Shown piece after piece: positions 1-5,717 of a stretch of 5,806 nt of DNA (position 1 is the first letter of the stretch; the number at the start of each line of letters is the position of its first letter). The stretch is from Pseudomonadota bacterium (GTDB lineage: Bacteria > Pseudomonadota > Gammaproteobacteria > Burkholderiales > SG8-39), in the NCBI GenBank assembly GCA_021847125.1, contig JAJZUK010000096.1, forward strand, positions 1-5,806. Direction: 5' to 3'. The notes under the pieces were generated by a model. It was given only the letters and a program-made list of their open reading frames with translations, had not been told where the DNA came from and searched no databases. A program made the translations under genes and the position numbers.

Positions 1-1
1 T

Positions 2-1039
2 TGGGTTGCCGGCGTATCGATCGGTGCGATCAATGCCGCGCTGATTGCGGGCAATCCGCCGGCACGCCGCATCGAGCGCCTGCAGGAGTTCTGGCACCAG
101 GTGTCCTCCGGCATGGGGACGCTGTCCGATGCGTTTGCCGCGCCGCCGTATGCGCGCGCCGCGGCAGGCATGCAGCGGCCGCGCGGCGCATTCAATCAAT
201 TCAGTGCGCTGTGGTCCGCGATGCTGGGCATTCCGGGCTTTTACCGACCGCAGCTGCTGCCGGCCCTGCTGCAGCCGGAAGGCACGCCGGCGGCGCTGGG
301 CTTGTACGATACGGCGCCGTTGCGTGCGACGCTCGAGCGCCTGGTCGATTTCGATCTGATCAACGGCAAGAAGGTGCGCCTGTCCATGGGGGCGGTCAAT
401 GTGCGCAGCGGCAATTCGGAATATTTCGACAATTTCGAGCGCATCATCGGGCCGGAACACGTCATGGCCAGCGGCGCCCTGCCGCCGGCGTTTCCGCCGG
501 TGACGATAGGCGGCGAGGCCTACTGGGACGGCGGCATCGTGTCCAATACTCCGCTGCAATACGTGCTGGATATGCGCTCCAGGGAAAGCCTCCTGATATT
601 TCAGGTCGATCTGTTCAGCGCGCGCGGGGAAATACCGGTCAATCTCGCCGGCGTGCAGCAGCGGCAGAAGGACATCCTGTATTCCAGCCGCACGCGCTAC
701 AACAGCAACATGGCGGCCGAGGTCGCCAATACGCGCAAGGCGATGTGCGAGCTGCTGGCGAAGCTGCCGAAAAAGCTCAAGGACGATGCCTCGGTCCGCG
801 ATCTCGTGGCGTCCATGCATGCCGCGCCAACCGATATCGTGCATTTGATCTACAGGCAGGCGCGATATGAACTGGAGTCCAAGGACTACGAGTTCTCGCG
901 CGCCTCGGTCCTGGATCATTGGCAGGCCGGACAGCAGGATCTGCGTGACACGATGGTGCATCCGGAGTGGCTCAAATGCTCCGGTTTAACCGAGGGCGTG
1001 ACCCAGTACGATTTGACGCGCCATACGCGGCCGCTGTGA
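2..1039 (+). CDS. Patatin-like phospholipase / acyl hydrolase with DUF3734-type C-terminus (5' truncated by window edge)
   Basis: Patatin-family serine hydrolase, expected to cleave acyl esters with a Ser-Asp dyad. The frame is open from the left edge, so the start and the glycine-rich oxyanion-hole segment lie outside the window; 345 residues remain. Numbering from the first visible codon, GVSIG (residues 4-8) is the GxSxG nucleophile elbow with Ser6, followed by [21 protein letters not shown] precedes the D-G-G motif, whose catalytic Asp176 is at 527-529. Both dyad residues are therefore present. The C-terminal part ([19 protein letters not shown], near the end) resembles the DUF3734 extension of bacterial patatins. 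The stop codon is 34 bases before the acetoacetate decarboxylase gene on the same strand, suggesting one operon. Family assignment is firm. The substrate (phospholipid, other lipid, or polyhydroxybutyrate-related ester) is unknown. No signal peptide can be judged because the N-terminus is missing. Confidence 0.93.
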   Translation, partial: WVAGVSIGAINAALIAGNPPARRIERLQEFWHQVSSGMGTLSDAFAAPPYARAAAGMQRPRGAFNQFSALWSAMLGIPGFYRPQLLPALLQPEGTPAALGLYDTAPLRATLERLVDFDLINGKKVRLSMGAVNVRSGNSEYFDNFERIIGPEHVMASGALPPAFPPVTIGGEAYWDGGIVSNTPLQYVLDMRSRESLLIFQVDLFSARGEIPVNLAGVQQRQKDILYSSRTRYNSNMAAEVANTRKAMCELLAKLPKKLKDDASVRDLVASMHAAPTDIVHLIYRQARYELESKDYEFSRASVLDHWQAGQQDLRDTMVHPEWLKCSGLTEGVTQYDLTRHTRPL

Positions 1040-1073
1040 GCGGCGCACCCCGATACCCGAGGATTTCCAATCG

Positions 1074-1823
1074 ATGAATATTGCCGACGTCAAAGCCAAT
1101 GCGTTTGCCATGCCGCTGACCAGCCCGGCATTTCCGCGCGGGCCGTACCGCTTCAGCCAGCGCGAATACCTGATCATCACCTACCGCACCGACGCGGACG
1201 CGTTGCGTGAGCTGGTGCCCGAGCCGCTGGAAATCGGCGAACCGCTGGTGAAATTCGAATTCATCCGCATGCCCGATTCGACCGGTTTCGGCGACTACAC
1301 CGAATCCGGTCAGGTGATCCCGGTAAGCTTCCGGGGGGTGAAAGGCGGCTACGTGCACGCGATGTACCTGAACGATCATCCGCCTATCGCCGGCGGGCGC
1401 GAGCTGTGGGGCTTTCCGAAAAAGCTGGCGGCGCCGACACTGGAGACCGAGATCGACACGCTGGTGGGCACGCTCGACTATGGAAAAGTGCGCGTCGCCA
1501 AGGCGACGATGGGATTCAAGCACCGCACGGCCGATCATGCCGCGGTGCTCGCCGCGCTTGCCGCGCCGAATTTTCTGCTCAAGATCATCCCTCACGTCGA
1601 CGGTACAGCGCGCATCTGCGAACTGGTGCGCTATTACACGACCGAGGTGACGCTCAAAGGCGCCTGGAGCGGACCGGGTTCGCTGGAGCTGCATCCGCAT
1701 GCGCTCGCGCCGGTGGCGCAGCTGCCGGTGCTCAAGTTCGAATCGGCTTTGCATTTCATCGCGGATCTGACGCTCGACCTGGGCGAAGTCGTGTACGACT
1801 ATCTATCACCGCAAAAGGAGTAA
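1074..1823 (+). CDS. adc: Acetoacetate decarboxylase
   Basis: Cytoplasmic enzyme (EC 4.1.1.4) that decarboxylates acetoacetate to acetone and CO2 through a lysine Schiff base. The 249-residue length matches the usual family size of about 245. The active-site segment GFPKKL carries Lys116, the expected Schiff-base lysine, and Lys117, the neighbour that lowers its pKa; these correspond to Lys115/Lys116 of the Clostridium acetobutylicum enzyme. With the same one-residue offset, Arg30, Glu62 and Glu77 fall where that enzyme has Arg29, Glu61 and Glu76. The family-typical stretch [22 protein letters not shown] follows in two adjoining pieces after the lysines. A GAGGA ribosome site at 1059-1063, 10 bases upstream, supports the ATG start. 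The gene ends 3 bases before the next start, with the next gene's ribosome site inside its last codons, so co-transcription with the dehydrogenase is very likely. This pairing suggests removal of acetoacetate formed from 3-hydroxybutyrate. Confidence 0.95.
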   Translation: MNIADVKANAFAMPLTSPAFPRGPYRFSQREYLIITYRTDADALRELVPEPLEIGEPLVKFEFIRMPDSTGFGDYTESGQVIPVSFRGVKGGYVHAMYLNDHPPIAGGRELWGFPKKLAAPTLETEIDTLVGTLDYGKVRVAKATMGFKHRTADHAAVLAALAAPNFLLKIIPHVDGTARICELVRYYTTEVTLKGAWSGPGSLELHPHALAPVAQLPVLKFESALHFIADLTLDLGEVVYDYLSPQKE

Positions 1824-1826
1824 TGC

Positions 1827-2612
1827 ATGTCACGGCTCGAGGGAAAAGTTGCGTTCATCACGGGTGCAGCCAGCGGCATAGGCAAGGAAATCGCATTGGA
1901 ATTCGCGCGCGCGGGCGCGCGCATCGCCATCGCCGACCTGAACAAGCAGGCGGCCGACGCCGCCGCCGCCGAAATAGAACAGACCAGCGCCAAGGCGATC
2001 GGCTTGGCGGTGGACGTGACCGACGAGGCCCAGGTCGAAGCTGCGGTGCAGGCGACCATCAAGACGTTCGGCAACATCGACATCCTGGTCAACAATGCCG
2101 GCATCCAGATCGTGCACCCGATAGAGGAATTCAGCTTCGCCGACTGGAAAAAAATGCTGGCGATCCACCTCGACGGCGCGTTCTTGACGACGCGCGCCTG
2201 CTTCAGGCAGATGGTCGCAAGCAACAAAGGCGGCAGCATCATCTACATGGGTTCGGTGCATTCCAAGGAGGCATCGGTGCTAAAAGCCCCTTATGTCACC
2301 GCCAAGCACGGCCTGATCGGCCTGGCGAAAACGGTGGCCAAGGAAGGCGCCGCGCACAATATACGCGCCAACGTCATTTGCCCGGGCTTCGTGCGCACGC
2401 CGCTGGTGGCAAAGCAGATTCCGGAGCAGGCGAAGACGCTGGGCATAAGCGAAGACGAAGTGATCAAGAACGTCATGCTCAAGGAAACGGTCGACGGCGA
2501 GTTCACCACCGTTGCCGATGTCGCCCAGGTGGCTATGCTGTTCGCCTCATTTCCGACCAACGCACTGACCGGACAGTCGCTCGTGGTCAGCCACGGCTGG
2601 TTCATGCAGTAA
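1827..2612 (+). CDS. bdhA: D-3-hydroxybutyrate dehydrogenase (short-chain dehydrogenase family)
   Basis: NAD-dependent cytoplasmic enzyme (EC 1.1.1.30) that oxidises D-3-hydroxybutyrate to acetoacetate, a late step of polyhydroxybutyrate or ketone-body use. It has 261 residues, normal for the family. Classical SDR marks are in order: TGAASGIG cofactor loop (12-19), Asp37 after the second strand (selects NAD over NADP), NNAG (89-92), Ser143, and Tyr156/Lys160 of Yxxx[12 protein letters not shown] (184-194), the long [12 protein letters not shown] segment and the C-terminal GWFMQ point to hydroxybutyrate dehydrogenase rather than a general SDR. His114 occupies the place usually held by the fourth catalytic residue, Asn; I recall the same AIHLDGAF segment in the Ralstonia/Cupriavidus subfamily. 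An AAAGGAG ribosome site (1814-1820) lies inside the end of adc, 6 bases before the ATG. It is the last gene of the run and faces a minus-strand gene. Confidence 0.95.
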   Translation: MSRLEGKVAFITGAASGIGKEIALEFARAGARIAIADLNKQAADAAAAEIEQTSAKAIGLAVDVTDEAQVEAAVQATIKTFGNIDILVNNAGIQIVHPIEEFSFADWKKMLAIHLDGAFLTTRACFRQMVASNKGGSIIYMGSVHSKEASVLKAPYVTAKHGLIGLAKTVAKEGAAHNIRANVICPGFVRTPLVAKQIPEQAKTLGISEDEVIKNVMLKETVDGEFTTVADVAQVAMLFASFPTNALTGQSLVVSHGWFMQ

Positions 2613-2663
2613 GCGCGTATTTCAACCCGGGGTGGGGCGCTTCCCCTCTGCCTCGCTCGCTCT

Positions 2664-2690
2664 GGCGCGTTTCCCGCGCGCCTAGGCGCG
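2664..2690. repeat. GC-rich inverted repeats between convergent genes
   Basis: Two overlapping foldable elements sit in the 116-base gap between bdhA and the minus-strand gene. GGCGCG (2664-2669) can pair with CGCGCC (2677-2682) around a 7-base loop. CGCGCCTAGGCGCG (2677-2690) is a perfect 14-bp palindrome without a spacer. Neither is followed by a T-run on either strand, so this is not a canonical intrinsic terminator. It could still contribute to stopping converging transcription, or be a protein site. Confidence 0.45.
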
Positions 2691-2728
2691 GTGCCGACAG
2701 CCTGCGCGCCCACGCACAACCGATCCGG

Positions 2729-3262
2729 CTAGCGGCCCAGATCCTGGATGGCGTCGACCACCATGCCGGTGCCGACCGCAATCATCAGAATATCGGTCGC
2801 CACGCGCACGTAGCGATAACCCGGCGGCGGCATGCCGATCTGCATCACCAGCGGCTGCGGCACGTTGTAATAGACTACGTCGCGCGGCAACGGCCGCCCG
2901 AGCTGCCATTTCTTCGCCTGGCCCGGAGGCATGCAGCCGTTGTGTTTTTTCGCCAATCCCGGCGGGCAGCGGCCGCCGCGGAATTGGTCGGTGTAATACT
3001 CGCGCACGATCTCGCGGTGCCGCTGTTCGAAATGCCCGCCTTGCGCGACCGCAGGGCCCTCGCGCCGCGATTGTGCGCCGTCATCGCGCCGCTCGTTCTT
3101 TTGCGCGCCTCTTTGCTCGTCGCGCTGTTCGGCACGCTCATTCTTTCCGCCTTTGCCGCCGCCAGCCCAGGAAGGCTTTTCGGCCAGCACCGGTCCCGCT
3201 GCCAGGATGCCGCCGATAACAAGCGCCAACGAGGTTTTCATGTTCAAGCCTGAGTGTTTCAT
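2729..3262 (-). CDS. CigR/RcnB-like exported protein
   Basis: A 177-residue protein with an export signal. Residues 1-27 form a signal peptide (Lys2 and Lys9, hydrophobic 11-23, cleavage likely after VLA at 27). Next is a charged low-complexity linker (about 34-70, rich in Gly, Lys, Arg, Glu and Gln). The conserved part has two copies of a short motif, CPPGLAKK (99-106) and CMPPGQAKKW (110-119), then LPRDVVYY (125-132), PPPGYRYVRV (145-154) and a hydrophobic C-terminal stretch DILMIAVGTGMVVDAI (157-172). This matches proteins annotated as CigR anti-virulence regulator family or RcnB family. Salmonella CigR is reported to inhibit MgtC, but no mgtC lies here, so a virulence role is not implied. 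The first ATG is preferred over the in-frame ATG at 3241, because GGGAG at 3269-3273 lies 6 bases ahead of it. The gene is transcribed alone, converging on bdhA. Confidence 0.85.
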   Translation of the reverse strand: MKHSGLNMKTSLALVIGGILAAGPVLAEKPSWAGGGKGGKNERAEQRDEQRGAQKNERRDDGAQSRREGPAVAQGGHFEQRHREIVREYYTDQFRGGRCPPGLAKKHNGCMPPGQAKKWQLGRPLPRDVVYYNVPQPLVMQIGMPPPGYRYVRVATDILMIAVGTGMVVDAIQDLGR

Positions 3263-3314
3263 ATTGATCTCCCGGTTGAGAATGCACGAACTCTTCGTAG
3301 CAACAAGTTCAGTC

Positions 3315-3336
3315 TAGTTACAACTATAGGGTAGTT
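3315..3336 (-). promoter_or_regulatory. Putative promoter -10 box and operator-like repeats upstream of the CigR-like gene
   Basis: On the minus strand, TATAGT (complement of 3323-3328) differs from the sigma-70 -10 consensus at one base. It would give a leader of roughly 55 bases. No good -35 box is visible at 16-18 bases. The -10 overlaps an inverted repeat, TAGTT (3315-3319), AC, AACTA (3322-3326), with another TAGTT at 3332-3336. The area is AT-rich against a GC-rich background, which suits a regulatory site. Function is inferred from position and symmetry only. Confidence 0.35.
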
Positions 3337-3599
3337 CTGTGCGCAGGCACACACAAGGAACTATTAACGCCTGTGTTCGTTGCCGGACAGAGCTAAGGTC
3401 GCATGGAGCCGACAATCACCGCAACGATAGATGGCCCTCGAAACTTGGCGCGTCTAGCGGGTAGCAGCCGGAGATCCACACGCCCGGCGCTGGTTTTGAA
3501 GGCAAACATTTCCTTGGAGATACAAATCGGCGGCAGCGGCGGGGACAGCGGCTCCAGGCCGGAAGAAGCGGCACAGTCCGGCGGCGCATCGCAGACTGC

Positions 3600-3617
3600 C
3601 GGCACGTGCGCGTGCCG
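3600..3617. repeat. Short inverted repeat / hairpin
   Basis: CGGCACG (3600-3606) and CGTGCCG (3611-3617) form a perfect 7-bp stem with a TGCG loop. It lies in non-coding sequence between divergent genes and has no T-run after it, so it is not a standard terminator. Confidence 0.5.
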
Positions 3618-3640
3618 CCCGCTCCGGCTCGGTGTCTTTG

Positions 3641-3664
3641 AGAATGGCAGAATGGCAGAATGGC
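3641..3664. repeat. 8-bp tandem repeat, three copies
   Basis: AGAATGGC occurs three times head to tail (3641-3648, 3649-3656, 3657-3664), followed by a partial AG. It lies about 190 bases upstream of the LapA-domain gene start. A repeat unit not divisible by three argues against this stretch being coding, and makes it a possible slippage site. Confidence 0.9.
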
Positions 3665-3849
3665 AGGCATGGCCGGGCGCCTGTAATATTGCGGCAGGTT
3701 ATACGCGCGCCCCGGCGCTGTCTGTTCGGCAGCGAACCTAATATCGCACTATGCGCGCCAGCGTACTGAAGCAGCCCGGCGCTTGGCGTAATCTTCTTCG
3801 AAATTGCACGGCGCTGGCAGCCGGGGCGGTTCACTGAACGGAGGAAGTC

Positions 3850-4242
3850 ATGCAATTATTTCTGATCCTGGGTATCGCCTTCGCCATCGGCGCGGTCACC
3901 TTTGCTTTGCAGAACAGCGTTCCGGTGTCGGTCGCCTTCGCGTTCTGGCGCTACGACAGTTCGCTCGCGGTAGTGCTGTTGGTGGCGCTCGGCCTGGGCG
4001 CCCTCATCGCCGGGCTGGTGTCGACTCCCAGCGTGATCAAGGGGCAGTGGGCCGGAGCGCGGCTGCGACGCCAGGTCGCCAGCCTGGAGGAGGACAAGGC
4101 GCTTCTGGAGCGCCGTGTACGCGAGCTCGAAGCGCAGGCGGCACAGATAGCACCGGCGGCAGCGCCGGCGGCGGAGGGCGCCGCACCCTATGTGGGCTTG
4201 AAGTCGCTGATGATGGCGCACGACGAGGCAAATCGAGATTGA
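3850..4242 (+). CDS. LapA-domain (DUF1049) inner-membrane protein
   Basis: A 130-residue protein with two predicted membrane helices near the N-terminus (about 1-20 and 39-57). The loop between them has the family hallmark LQNSVPVSVAFAFW (20-33). A charged segment rich in Leu, Glu and Arg (about 70-100) should form a cytoplasmic coiled coil, followed by an Ala/Pro-rich linker and the tail YVGLKSLMMAHDEANRD. This is the layout of LapA-domain proteins. The best studied is Escherichia coli LapA (YciS), which works with LapB in controlling lipopolysaccharide synthesis. No lapB is next to this copy, so that role is not assured. GGAGGAA (3840-3846) immediately upstream is a strong ribosome site and fixes the ATG. 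The DUF2127-type gene begins 80 bases downstream on the same strand; the two may be co-transcribed. Confidence 0.88.
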   Translation: MQLFLILGIAFAIGAVTFALQNSVPVSVAFAFWRYDSSLAVVLLVALGLGALIAGLVSTPSVIKGQWAGARLRRQVASLEEDKALLERRVRELEAQAAQIAPAAAPAAEGAAPYVGLKSLMMAHDEANRD

Positions 4243-4246
4243 GCGC

Positions 4247-4271
4247 GGACGGGCTTCGAGCCCTGGGGTCC
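4247..4271 (+). other. Hairpin between the LapA-domain and DUF2127-type genes
   Basis: GGAC-GGGCT (4247-4255) pairs with AGCCC (4259-4263) and GTCC (4268-4271) around a TCG triloop, with a four-base bulge TGGG. TTTT follows only after eight further bases (4280-4283). It could be a weak terminator or attenuator reducing read-through into the next gene, but the T-run is too far away for a confident call. Confidence 0.35.
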
Positions 4272-4322
4272 AGATTGCGTTTTCATCGGCATTGTTCGCG
4301 CTGATCGATCTGCGCCTTGATC

Positions 4323-4844
4323 ATGGATGATTCGGACCGACCGCGCGCGGCGGAGATAGCACATCCCGCCGCAAAACCGCGCGCCCCGCGTGCGATCGCG
4401 CTGTTCGAGGCGTGCAAAGGCCTCGCGGCGCTTGCGGCCGTGATCGGCGTGCTCGACCTGATGCATCACAACGTGCGCCAGCTCGCGATTGCGTTGATCG
4501 GGCGCTTCGACCTGAATCCGGACGCGCGCTATCCTTCGATTCTCCTGCATTACGCCGACTTGCTCCCCGGCGCCAATGTACGTCTATTGGTGGCGCTCGC
4601 CTCCGGCTACATTCTGCTGCGTTTGTTCGAGGCATACGGACTCTGGCGAGCACGGGCCTGGGGCGAATGGCTGGGCGCGTTGTCGGGCGGGATTTATATT
4701 CCGTTCGAGACCGTCCATCTGGTGCATCGGCCTTCGCTCATCAACGTCCTGGTGCTCGCGGGCAATGCGATTACGGTCTGCTATCTCGCGTTTCTGCTGT
4801 GGCGCCGGCGCAGGCACGACTTCTCCCGCGCTGCCCGGAGTTGA
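4323..4844 (+). CDS. DUF2127-type multi-pass membrane protein
   Basis: A 173-residue integral membrane protein of unknown function. After a polar, Ala/Pro/Arg-rich N-terminus (1-23) come four likely membrane helices: about 25-45, 86-105, 116-131 and 139-160, ending in the positive cluster RRRRH. The stretches FEACKGLAAL near the first helix, LRLFEAYGLWRARAWGEWLG (100 onward) and IYIPFETVHL (124-133) resemble DUF2127 proteins. No enzymatic motif is visible. I chose the ATG; an in-frame TTG six bases upstream (4317) would add two residues. Neither has a clear ribosome site, so translation may be weak or coupled to the upstream gene. It follows the LapA-domain gene after 80 bases holding a bulged hairpin. 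The same frame continues past the stop into protein-like sequence, described separately. Confidence 0.82.
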   Translation: MDDSDRPRAAEIAHPAAKPRAPRAIALFEACKGLAALAAVIGVLDLMHHNVRQLAIALIGRFDLNPDARYPSILLHYADLLPGANVRLLVALASGYILLRLFEAYGLWRARAWGEWLGALSGGIYIPFETVHLVHRPSLINVLVLAGNAITVCYLAFLLWRRRRHDFSRAARS

Positions 4845-4862
4845 AGCTGCGCAACGCGGCCT

Positions 4863-5021
4863 CTGAAAAATCCGGTCGCCTGGCGCGAGGCCGAGTATGC
4901 CGCACTGCGCGCCAACGGCGCAGACCGCTGTGACGATCGCGTAAGCGAGGACTTTTTCGATGCGGAAAACTAGCGGACGCAGGTCGACCTGATTGCCCAC
5001 GCACTGACGCACGGCGCGTAA
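4863..5021 (+). pseudogene. Possible remnant of a small gene, with in-frame TAG and no normal start
   Basis: Directly after the DUF2127-type stop, and in the same frame, the sequence reads as plausible protein: LKNPVAWREAEYAALRANG, then ADRCDDRVSEDFFDAEN up to a TAG at 4971-4973, then RTQVDLIAHALTHGA to a TAA at 5019-5021. Amino-acid content is balanced and charged, unlike the Arg/Ala/Pro-rich shadow frames nearby. There is no ATG, GTG or TTG at its beginning; CTG (4863) stands where a start might once have been, without a good ribosome site. It may be a decayed small gene, or the tail of a longer protein. I do not recognise the family. It could also be chance. Confidence 0.35.
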
Positions 5022-5085
5022 TCCGGTCCGGTCATGCATCGATGCCAGCGACCCGGCGCTATTGTTCCGTGCAGCGCGGACAGCG

Positions 5086-5098
5086 TTGACTATACTTT
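5086..5098 (+). promoter_or_regulatory. Putative promoter element upstream of the four-cysteine protein gene
   Basis: TTGACTATACTTT contains TATACT (5091-5096), one mismatch from the sigma-70 -10 box, and would start transcription about 30 bases before the GTG start. No convincing -35 box is found 16-18 bases upstream. TTGACT could instead serve as a -35, but the matching -10 position reads TGTTTT. A nearly identical element lies before the transaldolase gene. Confidence 0.4.
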
Positions 5099-5131
5099 GT
5101 AAGCTGACTGTTTTCCTGAAAGGAAGCCATC

Positions 5132-5557
5132 GTGCCATCTACAATCAAACACAATCCGGCTGGTGCCGGAGCTGGGGCCATGCCCGCGCTGGTTTTGTCG
5201 GCGTGTGCTATTGCTGCCCTGCTGTTCACGGGCATGGCCGCCGCCGCAGGCGGCAAGCTGTCGGAGGCGCAGGCGCGCTACCGGCAGGATCGTGCCTCGT
5301 GCATGAACGTCCAGTCCAACGAGGATCGCGCCACTTGTCTGCGCGAAGCCGGCGCCGCGCTGCAAGCGGCCAAGCGCGGGCAATTTGACGATGACCAAGG
5401 CTCCTACGAAAAAAATCGACTGCTTCGCTGCGACCGTCTGAAAGGCGATGATCGGGAGGACTGCATACGCCGGATGCACGGCGAAGGCACGGTCAAGGGC
5501 AGCGTGGAGAGCGGAGGCACCTATCGGGAACTGCGGACGACTGTGCCGGCGCAGTAG
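5132..5557 (+). CDS. Small exported protein with four cysteines in two repeated modules (hypothetical)
   Basis: A 141-residue protein of unknown function. The N-terminus looks like a signal peptide: Lys6 and His7, then a hydrophobic core (about 18-35) and an AAAAGG cleavage region (36-41), so it is probably periplasmic. The mature part has four cysteines in two similar blocks: Cys57...EDRATC69 and Cys100...DDREDC111, spaced C-x11-C and C-x10-C, each ending in a D-R-x-x-C motif. This implies internal duplication and two likely disulfides. The end, MHGEGTVKGSVESGGTYREL followed by RTTVPAQ, resembles a conserved tail I recall from uncharacterised betaproteobacterial proteins. The GTG start is chosen because AAAGGA (5119-5124) precedes it by 7 bases and it supplies the positive signal-peptide end. 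ATG at 5180 (Met17) is an alternative. It has its own probable promoter and sits alone before transaldolase. Confidence 0.75.
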   Translation: MPSTIKHNPAGAGAGAMPALVLSACAIAALLFTGMAAAAGGKLSEAQARYRQDRASCMNVQSNEDRATCLREAGAALQAAKRGQFDDDQGSYEKNRLLRCDRLKGDDREDCIRRMHGEGTVKGSVESGGTYRELRTTVPAQ

Positions 5558-5653
5558 GCCGATTGCGTACACGTGCTGCGTGTCCATGCGATGCGCTTGC
5601 AGGTGCCCCAGGAACCAAGCATGCACCTCGAGCGGATCTGGGCAACGATCTGA

Positions 5654-5667
5654 TTGACTATTATTTT
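5654..5667 (+). promoter_or_regulatory. Putative promoter -10 region for transaldolase
   Basis: TTGACTATTATTTT includes TATTAT (5659-5664), one mismatch from the -10 consensus. Transcription would begin near 5671, giving a leader of about 47 bases that opens with a hairpin. No good -35 is seen, so an activator or a different reading may apply. Confidence 0.35.
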
Positions 5668-5672
5668 CCCAC

Positions 5673-5700
5673 ACTGACGGGGCCTGCCCGGTCCGTCGGT
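5673..5700 (+). repeat. Leader hairpin upstream of transaldolase
   Basis: ACTGACGG (5673-5680) pairs with CCGTCGGT (5693-5700), eight pairs including one G-U, around a 12-base GC-rich loop. It lies between the presumed -10 box and the ribosome site (GGGAGA, 5708-5713). No T-run follows, so it is not an intrinsic terminator for the upstream gene. It may be a 5' leader structure affecting mRNA stability. Confidence 0.45.
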
Positions 5701-5717
5701 GGACAGCGGGAGACGAC

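Larger units (their letters stand above)
3263..3849. other. 587-base intergenic region with no convincing gene
   Basis: This stretch separates two divergent genes. Its left part (about 3280-3400) is comparatively AT-rich and holds the candidate promoter/operator of the CigR-like gene, plus a small hairpin TGTGC (3338-3342) / GCACA (3347-3351). The middle holds a 7-bp stem hairpin (3600-3617) and an 8-bp tandem repeat (3641-3664). Open frames exist on both strands (for example plus 3403-3741 and minus 3454-3855). Their translations lack recognisable motifs, and the 8-base repeat would shift frame with every copy change, so I treat them as chance. Weak -10-like TAATAT occurs at 3739-3744, with no matching -35. 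The right end carries the ribosome site of the LapA-domain gene. Confidence 0.6.

Noticed and set aside
1..870. A plus-strand frame beginning TTG at base 1
   Set aside because: It reads Arg/Ala/Cys-rich nonsense. The adjacent frame carries the patatin GxSxG and DGG motifs.
972..1754. A 260-codon minus-strand frame opposite acetoacetate decarboxylase
   Set aside because: It is His/Arg-rich, has no recognisable domain and lies wholly opposite a gene with its active site intact.
1406..3253. A 615-codon open frame on the plus strand
   Set aside because: It overlaps adc and bdhA in another frame and the minus-strand CigR-like gene. Its translation is Arg/Ala/Gly-rich with no motifs, typical of a shadow frame in GC-rich DNA.
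3357..3381. GGAAC, 16 bases, CGTT, resembling an EcfG-type extracytoplasmic sigma promoter
   Set aside because: That consensus belongs to alphaproteobacteria, the match is short, and no gene starts within more than 450 bases downstream on that strand.
3403..3741. A 112-codon plus-strand frame in the intergenic gap
   Set aside because: It has no clear ribosome site and no motif, and it runs through the 8-base tandem repeat, which would shift frame with each copy change.
5569..5583. ACACG / CGTGT hairpin just after the four-cysteine protein gene as a terminator
   Set aside because: The stem is only five pairs and no T-run follows.
5601..5628. AGGTGC / GCACCT inverted repeat
   Set aside because: A six-pair stem with a 16-base loop is expected by chance in GC-rich DNA, and nothing around it suggests function.
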